Positions 37,401 through 49,396 of a stretch of 64,000 nt of DNA are shown here, piece by piece (positions within the stretch are counted from its first letter, which is position 1; each line of letters opens with the position of its first letter). Source of the DNA: Chondrosia reniformis. Lineage: Eukaryota; Porifera; Demospongiae; Chondrillida; Chondrillidae. Position numbers and translations under genes: made by a program. Under the pieces are notes generated by a model. That model had not been told where the DNA came from and ran no database searches. It saw only the letters and a program-made list of their open reading frames with translations. The stretch covers positions 1,242,501 through 1,306,500 of the forward strand of contig OX359202.1 of assembly GCA_947172415.1 (NCBI GenBank), written 5' to 3'.

Positions 37401-40400
37401 AGTCATGATGTAAAAGTTTCTAATTGAAATAATAGAAACATGTCACTTCTTTGTGTACTATCAAATGAAACCCGATACACTGTATTTGTGTGATTAAATA
37501 CAGATGATCTCTTTTAGTAAAAATCCAAATGTTGACAAATTACTATAGTTTATTTGATAGTGAAACTTTGAACCAGCCACTAGTAAGGATGTGAGTGTTC
37601 TTGAAGTGAATTGGTAATACACTCATAAGTAGGGAGGCGGCCAGATGGGAGGGTATTACCCCCTCTTATAAGGGGGAGGCGGCCAGATGGGAGGGTGTTA
37701 CCCCCTCTTATAAAGGGGAGGTGGCAAGATGGGAGGGTATTACATCCTCTTATAAGGGGGAGGCGGCCAGATGGGAGGGTGTTACCCCCTCTTATAAGGG
37801 GGGAGGCGGCCAGATGGGAGGGTATTACCCCTCTTATAAGGGGGAGGCGGCCAGATGGGAGGGTATTACCCCTCTTATAAGGGGGAGGCGGCCAGATGGG
37901 AGGGTATTACCCCCTCTTATAAGGGGGAGGCGGCCAGATGGGAGGGTATTACCCCCTCTTATAAGGGGGAGGCGGCCAGATGGGAGGGTATTACCCCCTC
38001 TTATAAGGGGGGAGGCGGCCAGATGGGAGGGTATTATCCCCTCTTATAAAGGGGAGGTGGCCAGATGGGAGGGTATTACCCCTCTTATAAGGGGGAGGCA
38101 GTTTGAAGAAGATCAAATTGCAAACTTTTAATAGCAACAAATGTATAGCTACGTAAGCTGCCCCCTCAAAGTTTCACTAAATTGTATTTGTTATCTCTTG
38201 TAAAATATTCTGAAACCAGCCCTTTTAGAGATATGTCACCGTTGCACTAAGGAAATTATATAACATTACAGTTATAATTGTAATGTTTGTATAATTCCAG
38301 AAGTGCTGACATAATAGTTACTCACATTCAGTACTATTGGCCCAGGAGTAAGGAGATGTAAGTAGCTGTATCAATTATTGCCTAACATTATGTATTTATT
38401 GTTACGTATTGTGTAGCTATTATCAATTTGCAGTAAGTGAATTCGCCACACAATGATATTCTGGCCTTAATTAATCAACAAATGTAACCAGTATACTATA
38501 CAGTGAAAACTTTATGAATACTTTGATAAAGCCAAATATTACAGTGTTTCGAATGATGGAGACATTTACTGTACGTGTACATACAGTATGTACGTATATG
38601 TATAATAATCACTGGAAAGTATTATGCCAACCAGCCAAGTGACCAAAGTCTAATCTTGGCTGGTTTGGCATAATACTTTCCAGTGATTATTTCTTGCTTA
38701 TCATCATAGCCTTTGACAGGCCAAGTGCAATTAACTCCCCTTATTCATATCTATACGTATATACGTATATGACCAGGGGAAAAAGAGGAAGAAATATGTA
38801 TATAATTGTATCCTCATCCAAAGCTCTATAGGGGTTTTCCCTAGGTAATAAGTCTGGAAAATATCTGAGAACAAATTCCCCCTTACTTTTTCATATACAG
38901 TACATATGGTACATTATATAATAGTATATGTATATTTTATTTATTTATTTATTTATTTATTTATATTTATTCATTCGGTAGATCAAAGAACTATGAATTA
39001 ATGTATGGAAAGAAGTTAGTATTTTCAGACATGAAGCCTCCGGAACAAGAGAAACCATCTAAAGAGACAGCTGGTACATATTCTATTCTCATTTGACCTC
39101 TTTCTCCTCAATCTTCTGTCTTCTCCACATTTGCAGAAGTCGTTGCTATCGCTGGCCAGAAGGATAGTCGAAAGATACTGAGAGAGTAAGTAAAGTAGCC
39201 TACATGTAAGTATTGACATCAAGGTTCTGAGGGATGGTTTTAGCAAAGAGAGCCAAGGACTCACAAAAGATCAAGAAGAAGACAAAGATTCCCAGGGTCA
39301 CTGATGAAGGGTGGAATTCCCAAAAACAGCTGTCCAGCCCAGTGGAGAAGAAGAGAAGTAGAAGGAGAAAACTCTTGTATCCTCATCCAAAGCTCTCACT
39401 AGGTTTAGTTCCCTATAGGTCTAATGTATGCACAAAAGATTGTAGTTTTTTCAAGATTTACTTTTAAAATCTCTATACACTGGTGGTATGCGTATTTAAT
39501 TATAACTGGGCAATATTTTACAGTAAATGTAAATTTTGAGAAAAGTACAATCATTTTGTGCATACATTAGATACTCAAGTGTTTCAAAGCAAAGGTTTGA
39601 CTATTTGCTGCTAATAATAGGAAATCTTTATGGAATCTCTTAATACGGAAGCATTTAATACCTTAAAATGATATAGAATAGTCAAGTCTTAAGTTAAGTC
39701 ATAAAGTGAACTAATTTTGCCGTTAGATTGTATGTATAGTGCAGTGTGATCATGCTGTGAAGGGGATGTAGATTATCAACAGCATCTGTTCTGATAGAGT
39801 AGTGTTTGTTTAATAATAGATTTGACATAGGAACCTCTATATTTTATCCAGAAAGTGTATCTCAATTGATTTATTTAGGCAATTAATAAGTTGAGGGATT
39901 ATATTTCCCAGTGATTATTTCTATCTCATTATAACCTTTGCATGGGCTTAGTGCAATTAACTCCCTTTTCACTGTGAACCTGCCTAATCCAGTCATCTAT
40001 GGGACCTACATATCTTATCTGGCTGCCTTAGGCAGGTGACCAAATTATCAGGGTTTAAATGTGTAGTGACTATTCTAGAGAGGGGACATTTAAGTTTTAT
40101 CTGTGTGTCTTATAGCAAGGATAACTTCTCGTTCACCTTTGACCTTTGAAAATCTCTTCACACCTATGGACGTAGGTGTGGAAATGACTGGCCTTTGGTA
40201 GCTTCACTAGCCATTAAATTTACCACACATTTCGAACCTATATTGGTGTCAAAAAATAATAGGGGACTTTAAGGTCTGAACTAAATCTTAAAGCTATGTT
40301 GGATTTGTTTTATCATTTGACTGTGGATTTTACCCCACCCACTCATGTCTCCTGAGGAGCACAAACTATATTAGTGTCTTTATTAGTGATCCATTACTGG

Positions 40401-43400
40401 GTGTGGTGACTTATGTATGCTAAGGTGTGGATAGAGATTGTTGCAGGAATTGAGACACAAAGCTTGGGAGTTAGATAGAAGAAGATAAATCGGGACTTCA
40501 TTAAGTGTGTCTAAAGAATGCGAGATTGCGAGTTTTGCATATGCAATCTTTTGATGTACATTGATTTGACACTTCAGTAATTCCGTATACTATCTTAGTA
40601 TTTTTACTTATACCTGTAATTGTAATCTATTACCCTTACATTCAGTTCTCTATATATGGTAAAAATAAAAGAATATGTATATGTCTTCTTCATGATCTTC
40701 TATGAGTCCTCTGCATGAGTGTCTTGGAACAGCCAATACCAGGAGCTCTATAAACCACAGCTGCTGTGTTTGACCTGTCATTCCCAACATTTGACATCAT
40801 TGTCATTATATATACAGTAATAATACACATGTATTATATTATGTGCAGCCTTTTGAATGATGACATGCAGATGGTTCTCTAGGGTGACAGATCTCTGTGT
40901 CTTGTATGGTGATGGGGCCAATATGATGTCAACTGCACTAGTGACACCAGGCACTTGGATTGCAATTTCAAAGATTTGCTAAATACCTCATTTGGGGTTC
41001 AAATGTGCCTATTGTTTACAGTATATGGCATTTTAATTATGATTTTCTCGCAAGTCATCAACTACATATGGTAGAGGCTCATTGCTATGTAATAAATATT
41101 AGACTGTACGATCTTTTGAGCAATAATGTAGCAAGAATTAATGAACGACAACAGTATCATCATCACTATTTAACAGTTCACGTTTCCACCCATTTCAGTT
41201 TTTACAGCTGATGAAGATCTTCGTGGTCGAAACTGTATTGATATTGATACTGTTATCGTTCATTAATTCCTGCTACGTTATTGCTTATAAGATTGTACAG
41301 TCAACTAGTTACTACCATGTGTTCATGTTATCTGACGCAGACACAGCTGCTTCTGTGCATGCGATGTGGATGTCATTGGAAACCTGATGGGACTTCAAGG
41401 ACCGTGAACCACGGTATTGTATTGTAACACGGAATTCTGTATTGATATTGATACTGTTATTACTCATTAATTCCCGCTACGTTTTTGCTCAAAAGATCGT
41501 ACAGTCAAGTAATCAACTAGTTGGCACCATGTGTTCATGTTTATGATTGCTTGTGATTTGATTATGACTGGTGGATTACTCATAGATTTTTGCCCACCTC
41601 TCCTATGGTTGAAGGTGGTCACTGAAAATGGGCTGGATCTTTAGTCAGCTTGTGTTCTAATTAGTGTGGATTTGTTACAAGGTTGTAGTTAGTTAGGGTG
41701 AAACATGAACTGAGCATTACTATACTATACAGTACATGCAATTGAGTGGAATTAATGTTTGCAGCAGTTTTTGTTACTTTGCAACATGTACGTACATACT
41801 TCCTAACAAAATGCTTTATCTATGGGATATTTCCTGTCTTCTGATACCTATATGTTACCTGCAGTGACAAAACCTCAATGCACTGGTATGGTAACGATTT
41901 GTACTTGCATGTGTGAAATATTGGAGAAATCTGAAGCAACGTTTGAGAGAATTTAGGAAGGATGTTTAGAAGCCACATGTACTATACGCTGTGTATTTTA
42001 ATTCCAGCAATGTGGTTTATGCGGCCAAAATGTGAATTCTGGGAATTCTAGGAATTTGTAATCTGTATTTGAATGCTATTGGAGTTATGCAAAATCATTC
42101 TATAGTAAAATATACAATATACGTATGGTTCACACAGTGCTAAGAAATATTATCTACATAAAAACATTTTCAAGTAACAAAAATATAGCCATCCATGCTA
42201 TTAGTGGCTTTGATTACGCATAATTTAAAAGCTTTCCTGTGAAATAAGTACGTAAATTGTTTGAGTTGGTAATAGTTGTTTTTGTTTATCTTTAATCTTC
42301 CAGGTATTTGAATGAAATTGGATATCCGGACTATGTCCTCGAAACTAGATTGTCTCGCTTAAGAGCTTCCAAGAATCTTGGACTCCATCCCCACCAAGAT
42401 CTCACGCCCGAAGGTAGCAGGGACCTGAAGCCCACCCCACCCCCCAGGGCTGATTCCTTCGGGAAGTTGGTGAGTTGGGTACGTAAACTGATTCTTCAGT
42501 ACACACACATTCATGACATGCGCAAACATATTGCACATTATTTCCCATGTTATTCTGTTAGACCTGCAAACAATACCTTACATGGTGCTTACGTACGTAG
42601 TGTTTAATTCTCATGTATTATCCCATCTAATGCTTTTGTGTGTGGACAGTTGGACGTTTTCCTTCTAAATCACATGTTTCTCTCATATGTCATAATTACT
42701 ATTGTTTCCTCAATTTTTTCACATTATTCATTATATTAATATGGCACTTCTGAAAAATAACCTTATATGGTAGATGTAATGTTACTAATTTTAGCAAAAT
42801 TAACATGCATCCCTGAAATCGCTTTTAGTTTATGTGCATTTATGAAATATTATGTAATATTGCATTCTATTAAAATGGCTTCTGAGCTTATTCAAATGGG
42901 ATGATCTTATGTATACATACTTTCAGTATTTCCATACCTACGTATGTGTTGTACGTACATACGTAGGCTGTGGTTGATTGAATGTGAATGATAATCCTGA
43001 ACTCAAACATTTTCTCTTGTTTCTGTTCGCATTCACTTCATGGTGTTAGCCCCAAGCTTAGTTTCACTTTAGGGCATTGTTTTGCCTTATTAGGAGAAAG
43101 TAGCATATTTCTTTAACCAGATATGCCGTGCGGCTTCATATTCTTAGTGGTACAGTAAGACAACATTCATCTAATGCCAAAGATATTTGATATAATTGAG
43201 TTGATAGTGCATCAAATATATGAGGAATGATAAATATTATAATTAAAATGTACGATTAATGATAAATACGTATTATGATTAATATGTCTGATTTAATGAT
43301 AAATATTATATGATTATAATGTTAATGATAAAGACATATATATTTGATATGGTTAATTATGATGTGGAGTTTATACCTATATAGACCTTTAACAGGTTAG

Positions 43401-43937
43401 ACAATACGCTAGCAACATGGACAAAATTTATTTTGAAGACTTGATTAGATGAAATGATTAATTACGCAATTCAATTCAATTCAATACAATACAATAGGCA
43501 TTATTCATACTGGGGAGCCTCTTAGTCATTGGCTACTTTACAGTGGTCCCAGTTAACTATGATGCAAGTACTCACACTTTTAGAGTTACTACTGTTAGTG
43601 AAGTGAAAATTAAATGTTTGGTGAAAAAGTGAGGTCTTCTAATTTGCTGGATTCAGTGCTTTGCTTTACTATAATGATCTATCACTCTACTAGAACACGT
43701 GATAATTACTTCCTGTTTCATGTTCTACTTTGCACTTCCCATTCAGAGACCTGAGTTGTTGGCCACCAAGGATTTATCCATGCCTCAAGCCAAGTCATCG
43801 CCCAAAGATTTCACAGTTGGGTATGTGTATAAACCAGAGGTCATATGAGCTGTGTCCTTAATGTCTACAAAGAATGTTATCATCAATGAGATAACCTACC
43901 TTATGTCATAAGGCAGATGTTACATAGAAATGTGTTT

Positions 43938-43981
<44 letters not shown>

Positions 43982-46900
43982 TCATCATCATCATCATCAT
44001 CCATTATCATCATCATCATCATCATCCATCATCATTATCATCATCATCCAGAAAAGCATTGGGGTCATTCTTATAATAAAAAAGTAGGAGATAGATTCCT
44101 GTGTCAGCATGTCAATGCAAGTGATCTAGTTGTTATGGAGAGCAATTTTCTCTTATGACCTTCAGGATTCCAGTGTCAAGTCTGCCCAATGACCATCAGG
44201 AGCACGGCCTCCAAACTGCCACTGCAGGGGGTTCCCCTAATTCTGATGGGAGCAGAGAACTCAGTGCAGAGGAGAAAGAAGCAATGGAGGCCTTTGACGA
44301 TATCCTTCCTGATGAAGACAGTGACAGCAGCGATGAGGGAAGCAGTGCTGACGATGAACAGGAGCCAGGCACAGGGGACACCGAAGATACGGATCCGATG
44401 GAGGAGGAGTCAGCCAGTGATGACTTTCAGTTTGAAGCAGGTCCAGGGAATGAAGAAGGCATGATGCCCGAAAAATCTTTGGAGCCAAATTCCGATGGTT
44501 CACTCAGCCTTGCCAGCAGACTTAAGGGTGATGGTAAGCCTAGAACTACATACATATGCCTTTAGAATGGGATGTGCTTAAATTTAAAATAGCATAAGTA
44601 AGGTTATACGTATATTTTAAATGTACATGTTGTCATGGTAATGCATTATTTTGTTATTTGTAGCAAAAAGACCCAGACAGAAGACACATAGCCGTGAGTA
44701 CAAATATTTCTGATTATTAATGTGATTGACTTGAATGCATTTCAAGCAGTCAAATACGTATATTCATGCAATTCAGTCTGCATCACTGTTTGGTAAAGAA
44801 CCCCTTCTTGTTTGTTCAGTGGTCATTCCTTTCAAACTGCACAGGTCCCACACGCAATGCCATGAAAGGATTAAAGGACGACCTCCTTGGGTTTGGAGAG
44901 TCGGAAGGAAAGTTAGCCATGGGAGGAAAGCACGTGGGGGAAAAACCTACTCAAATTGGTCCAATGAATTTCATTGATAACATGCCAGTTAACAAACAAG
45001 AACTGAACACTCTGGGTGATCTACAGTGGGTCCCCATTGACTTTAAGAACGACATCACGCCAGCCCCGGATATCAGTAGAAAATGGTCGGCCAAGTACAC
45101 AATGAGGAGTCATTTGGATGCAGTTACGTGTGTCGGATTTCATCCATCAGAACCTCTATTAGTCACAGGCTCTGAGGACAAAACGCTGAAGATTTGGAAC
45201 ATGCAACAGAAATCCAGCCAACCCAGAAGGTGAGATGGGGCAGGGAAGAGATATACATACGTACGTACATGTTTGTGTCCATTTACATCATTAAAGCTTG
45301 TGAGTGTTCTAACATTTCCAATTCTTTAAAGTATCAAATAGCTGTTACATATTTAAATGAATGTACATATCAGTTCAGAACTGGGAGATTATACAGTATT
45401 TATAGCTTAATTGTAACTCATACTTCATTAACCCAAAACATTTTAGTTACTGCATGAACAAAAAATGTGAAGTAGTTAAATAGACAAGTGAGATCATACT
45501 GTTTATAAGTTTCATTTTTAAGAATTCTATGTGTCTGTACCTAAGTCACCAAAATGGAATGTACATATATATACTTCTGCAAAAATCGCACATTATTAAT
45601 TCATTAGTTGTGTCCACACTGAAACTGGCCAGCTGACATCAAGTTGTTTTCAGTGGTCAGTGCAAATGTGATAATAGTGCAATTCAATAACTTAAAGTCA
45701 TTCAGAGGCGTGGCCTCTAAGGATAAGGAGGCATGGCCTCTAAGGATAAGGCGTGGCCTCTAAGGATAAGAAGGCGTGGCCTCTGAACTGCTGCTTGTTA
45801 TAGCATAGTAACATACTATATGTGTATAAGACTAAGGAATGTGCTCACTGTCTGTATTTTAACATAATCCCGTTTGGCTCCATTGTGCAGGAGTGTTCTG
45901 GTGGATGTGGAGCCCCTCCACACCCTGAGAGGTCACTCCTGCTCTGTCCTAAGCTTGGCAGTAGCAGGAGATGGGGAGTGCTGCTACAGTGGGGATTCCC
46001 AGGGGACAATCAGAAGTTGGAGGATTCCTATGGAAGCTGAACCTTACAATGCCTACAGTTAGTAGAACCCCATACCTGTATTTGTGCACACATACATTTG
46101 TGCATACGTACATGTAACATTTGAGAGAAAGGACATACTGTATAGCTAATATTTTAACAGCAAGGACCATTAACTGAAGTTACTGGTCTACCCAAGTGTC
46201 TTGGATTGATACAAACATAAGAGCTTTAAAATGCATTACAGTCAATTAAGTAGTCAGTAATAATTATATAACTGTCCCACATTTTTTTATTTTTTTATTT
46301 CTTTATTTCTTTATAATGGCCTTACCTACTCTCGATTTAAGATAATTCCAAATAAGGTTGTCCTAGGGTTCCTATTGACATTTCTTGGTCTGCTATTAGT
46401 GAGTCTTGGGTACCTCTGAAAGGTGAAACACCTCATTAAAGGATGGATGTCATATGTATTAAGTATATGGAATGGATATATTTTTCTTTTTTTCTTTTTT
46501 CAGATCCTACTTTACATAGGTAGTATGGAATGGATATAATTTTCTTTTTTCTTTTTTTCTTTTTCAGATCCTTCTGTACATAAAGGTGTACTGGTGGGTC
46601 ACACTGATGCCGTTTGGGATATTGCTGTGCATTCTAGATCTCCCACTCTGCTGTCCTGCTCTTCTGACGGAACGTGTCGTCTGTGGAACCCTCAGCAGGA
46701 TGACCCCCTTCTGCTCACTATCACTGCCAAACAAGGTTAGCCTGCGGGTAACACTCGTGGTAACACTGTATGCATCAAGACACTGTATATATTGTGAGAC
46801 TCAATCACATAAATACTGTACGTATGCTTAGTCTAATGTTTGTGACTTAGCACTTTATTATACAAATTGAGTATTTCTTGTGATACAGAGATTATTGAGC

Positions 46901-48509
46901 AACAGCAACAGGAATTCTTTAGATAAAATGTTTCAACCCGAAGGTCTTCATCAGCAATGTGTCTCACTTTACAAATATAGATGTACTGTATGTAGCACTT
47001 TCGCAATCTTGCATCAATTCTTCCTCTGCACATACGTACTTCAGTGTTATTTAATTATTCTTCATTTAGACATATACTTCAGTCTTGTCTCAATCCTTCT
47101 TCCTCCGTACATGCATTACGTTTTCCATTCTTGTGTTATTCTTCTTGCCCCAGTTGTCCTAACGTCACATGGTTCATCCTTCCATCAGATTTAGGTACAC
47201 CCACATCTGGGGATTTCCTAAACCATGACCTCAGGCAGTTGGCAGTCGCTTATACTAGTGCTCAGACGGTGATATTTGACATTGAAACAGGAAAGGAAGT
47301 TCAGAGGCTAAATTCAGCAACTAGTTATGGTAAGGGATGGAGACAATAACACAAGATTCACATAGTTTACCTCATATGAGTATATGTATGTACATACAAT
47401 ATGTACGTATATACGTATGGCGGTGGCCCCCTCTGGATCCACCAACCGGATACCATCATCGACAGCCAAAGTTACTCAAGAAGGGGGGTGTGGCATGGCT
47501 GTATGTATGGGGATGTATAGATATTTAATGTTAGGGACCTTACTTTACTGAGATAACTATGCTTGCCTATGGGTCTGAAAGAAAATGTGTGTATGTGTTG
47601 CCAGTACTAGCAGAGAATGATCCATTGTGAGCCAAAATCCTTCTTATATAACGGTTTGTGTGTGTGAAATACTAGTAATATTATAATATGTGTCCTTACA
47701 GAGAGTCTCTGCTTATATGTATGCTTCATCTCTTCCTTTTTGTGCTTGGCCGTTTCTTCAGACGGAACGGTTGGTACTCAAATTAATAAGGTCCGGTGCC
47801 ACCCCACCCTGCCCACCATTGTTACTGGCCATGAGGATAAATATGTCCGAATTTACGACAGCACAAGTGGCAAGATAAAGCACGAGATGATAGCTCATAT
47901 GGACTCCGTGACCGGACTGGCCATTGACCCTAATGGACTGTACTTGTTATCAGCAAGTGAGTAATATAGTACATTTGATCAGGTATACTCCAGAATGCTT
48001 CACAAGTTTTCCCACCTTACTGTGTTAGACTTTGGTGTTCTTTTGACTTTATGATATGCCTCTTGTAATAGCTTTGTTAAAACAGCTAAAATTTTAATTA
48101 ACATTTGCATTAGCTGCATTAACTGTGTAGATTATAAGAAGCTATATATAATACAACTGAATAATGTACAAATACAAATGTCAGCCTTTAAAAGATGAAG
48201 ATCCAGTTGGTGTTTCTTCCTGTACTGACGTTAAATTTCTCTTCTGAAGTTGAAATTCTCTTCATCTTCTCCTATTTTCAGACTTTAACTACTGTTGTAA
48301 TGTGTTTCTCTTGTCATTTTTCTCCAGGTCATGATGGGTCGTTGAGGTTCTGGAACATGGACAGTTTCATATGTGTCCAGGAGATAAGTGCTCATCGCAA
48401 GAGATTCGATGAAGCAATTTTCAATGTAGCTTGTCATAGGAGTGAATCCATGTTTGCTAGCGCAGGTGCTGACAGTATGACAAAAGTCCTTGTTCCTTCT
48501 TCTGATTAA
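34470..48509 (+). CDS. STRN: Striatin (STRIPAK scaffold)
   Basis: Striatin is the regulatory B''' subunit of PP2A and organises STRIPAK with GCKIII kinases, Mob4 and STRIP. Fourteen exons join in phase: 34470-34595, 35965-36068, 38982-39073, 39137-39185, 42304-42469, 43747-43820, 44166-44533, 44664-44693, 44845-45229, 45891-46057, 46568-46735, 47189-47329, 47762-47956, 48328-48509, giving 748 aa. The N-terminus is YTLPGVLHFIKHEWSRFEVE (caveolin-binding region and coiled coil), continued by GERRGQENLKRDLVRRIKML and EYALKQER. Next come the YLNEIGYPDYVLE segment, an acidic linker and six to seven WD40 repeats (GHTDAVWDIAVH, SCSSDGTCRLWN, CHPTLPTIVTGHEDKYVRIY, DPNGLYLLSAS, HDGSLRFWNM). The end ASAGADSMTKVLVP matches the family's C-terminus. 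Introns 1 and 2 hold minisatellites. The last exon is the left boundary of the tandem duplication downstream. Confidence 0.95.
35725..35912. repeat. 35-bp minisatellite in striatin intron 1
   Basis: Five units of a 35-bp repeat (GGGGTATGTTGCACCTTACC followed by a 15-bp variable part with CGAGGGGTCATGGGT or CAAGGGGTCATGGGT). It lies just upstream of exon 2 and is open in all frames, hence spurious repeat-protein frames. Confidence 0.9.
36280..36455. mobile_element. Dispersed hairpin repeat, copy 2 of 2
   Basis: Counterpart of 12470-12650, here in striatin intron 2. The palindromic AATAAGAGGC...GCCTCTTATT core and the CTCAGTAAACGCCTATAAGC block are shared. Non-coding. Confidence 0.7.
37630..38099. 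repeat. 41-42-bp minisatellite in striatin intron 2
   Basis: About eleven units built on GGGGGAGGCGGCCAGATGGG and AGGGTATTACCCCCTCTTAT, with small length variants. GC-rich against the AT-rich intron, with internal complementarity (GGGGGAGG / CCCCCTCT). Non-coding. Confidence 0.92.
38604..38691. repeat. Near-perfect 36-bp-arm hairpin
   Basis: AATAATCACTGGAAAGTATT and the next 16 bases are repeated in inverse across a loop of about 15 bp, with one extra T in the right arm. Related single arms occur near 29980-30050 and 39905-39965, followed by the same GTGCAATTAACTCCC tail, so this is a dispersed family and not a one-off. Confidence 0.75.
39245..39425 (+). mobile_element. Family H2 repeat, decayed hammerhead
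   Basis: Nearly complete copy in striatin intron 4, starting at GCCAAGGACTCACAAAAGAT. The core at 39295-39339 has CTGATGA but the conserved GAAAC is changed to AAAAC and stem I is broken (GGGTCA against CAGCCC), so self-cleavage is not expected. The tail is intact. Confidence 0.65.
41106..41300. mobile_element. Fold-back element with hammerhead-like centre
   Basis: Imperfect inverted arms of about 55 bp (41106-41160 and 41243-41300) enclose a loop containing, at 41210-41236, CTGATGA, A, GATC, TTCGT, GGTC, GAAAC. The right arm is repeated again at about 41430-41520. The core has one base more than a canonical hammerhead, and no UH cleavage triplet can be placed in a proper stem III. It lies in striatin intron 4. 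Confidence 0.6.
43938..44051. repeat. (ATC)n trinucleotide repeat
   Basis: About 110 bp of ATC units with a few interruptions, in the striatin intron immediately before exon 7. Non-coding. Confidence 0.92.
45707..45786. repeat. Short tandem repeat GGCGTGGCCTCTAAGGATAA
   Basis: Four degenerate units of about 20-23 bp in the striatin intron before exon 10. Confidence 0.85.
46895..46965 (-). repeat. Dispersed motif with hammerhead-like strands
   Basis: Minus strand, about 46957-46934: CTGATGA, A, GACC, TTCG, GGTT, GAAAC. A related copy is at 4690-4735 (minus), and a weaker one near 1965-2010. All have an extra A before stem II and no evident cleavage triplet, so these are at best hammerhead relics. 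The surrounding 60 bp (GATTATTGAGCAACAGCAAC type) is shared between the 4.7- and 46.9-kb copies. Confidence 0.45.
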
Positions 48510-49396
48510 ATCATTCTGTTTGTGTTACATCTTCATTTAAGCATCTCTATATAGCATTCGTGTAGTATACTTCTAATTCTAAATTAAACATGTAGAATAT
48601 TATTAAAATGACACATTTCATTTAATAGGTGCCAATTATCTTGCATTTCATTGTAAATGTCACTCTATATAAAACTATACTAGGAGTATGATATATTTCT
48701 GACAATGAGTTTGCTGTATTTCATGACTAATCCCTTAAGGATGGGCATATACTTTTAACATGCGTTTCTTTTGGAATTGTCATTTTATGCCATGTTAGCA
48801 ACTTTATTTGTCCCGTTGTTTGACACATTAAGTTATTGTATTCTTTAATGAAATATACGCATGTGTATCATAATAAAAAGAGTGTACATACATGATGAGG
48901 TTGACAATGATACAGCTACAAACTGTGTGATAGTCCATTTTGAGATCTAAAGCTGATCTTATAAACTTTGAATGTCCAATTTAATGACTCTGGATTTTAC
49001 TTCGAAATGATACCTAACTTGTCTCCATTGAACACTTTGGGCACTTGCTAGATTGCCGACAAGAGATGCACTCTTGAATATCCACTTGCAAGTAATTGTG
49101 ATATGAAGATATAAAACAAACTTGAGACCTATATATATGCTCACAAAAGTCGTTCCGTTTTTACTGACACTCCTCCCAGATGAAAAGACAGCTACGTACA
49201 TACGTAAATGTATTCTAACTTACCTTATTGGCAGGTTTATTGCGCTTATCGATGGAGCGGTAGATACATTTAAAGGATACAAAGTCTTTTTTCATTAATT
49301 TATAATAATGTACTATACTGTCTTCAGTAATTAAATGAACTAGATTTGTAGAGTATATCAGTTCTGGATAAGAGTTAAACTGCCTAAACTACGTAA
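48510..49396. other. Striatin 3' flank
   Basis: 887 bp between the convergent striatin and collagen stop codons. It has no supported reading frame. Candidate poly(A) signals are present (AATAAA-like strings near 48870). It is almost fully repeated at about 53376-54294 as part of the duplication. Confidence 0.6.

Noticed and set aside
37630-38131. CRISPR-like array or repeat protein
   Set aside because: Units are contiguous with no unique spacers and the context is an animal intron; the open frames follow from the repeat.
44155-44165. Independent gene starting near 44155 with an acidic protein
   Set aside because: The acidic frame is striatin exon 7 (44166-44533), with donor and acceptor phases matching its neighbours.
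46500-46540. Alternative acceptor for striatin exon 11 (TTTTTCAGATCCTACTTTAC)
   Set aside because: It is an imperfect duplicate of the true acceptor at 46568. Using it would add an insert not seen in the striatin family, although rare use cannot be excluded.
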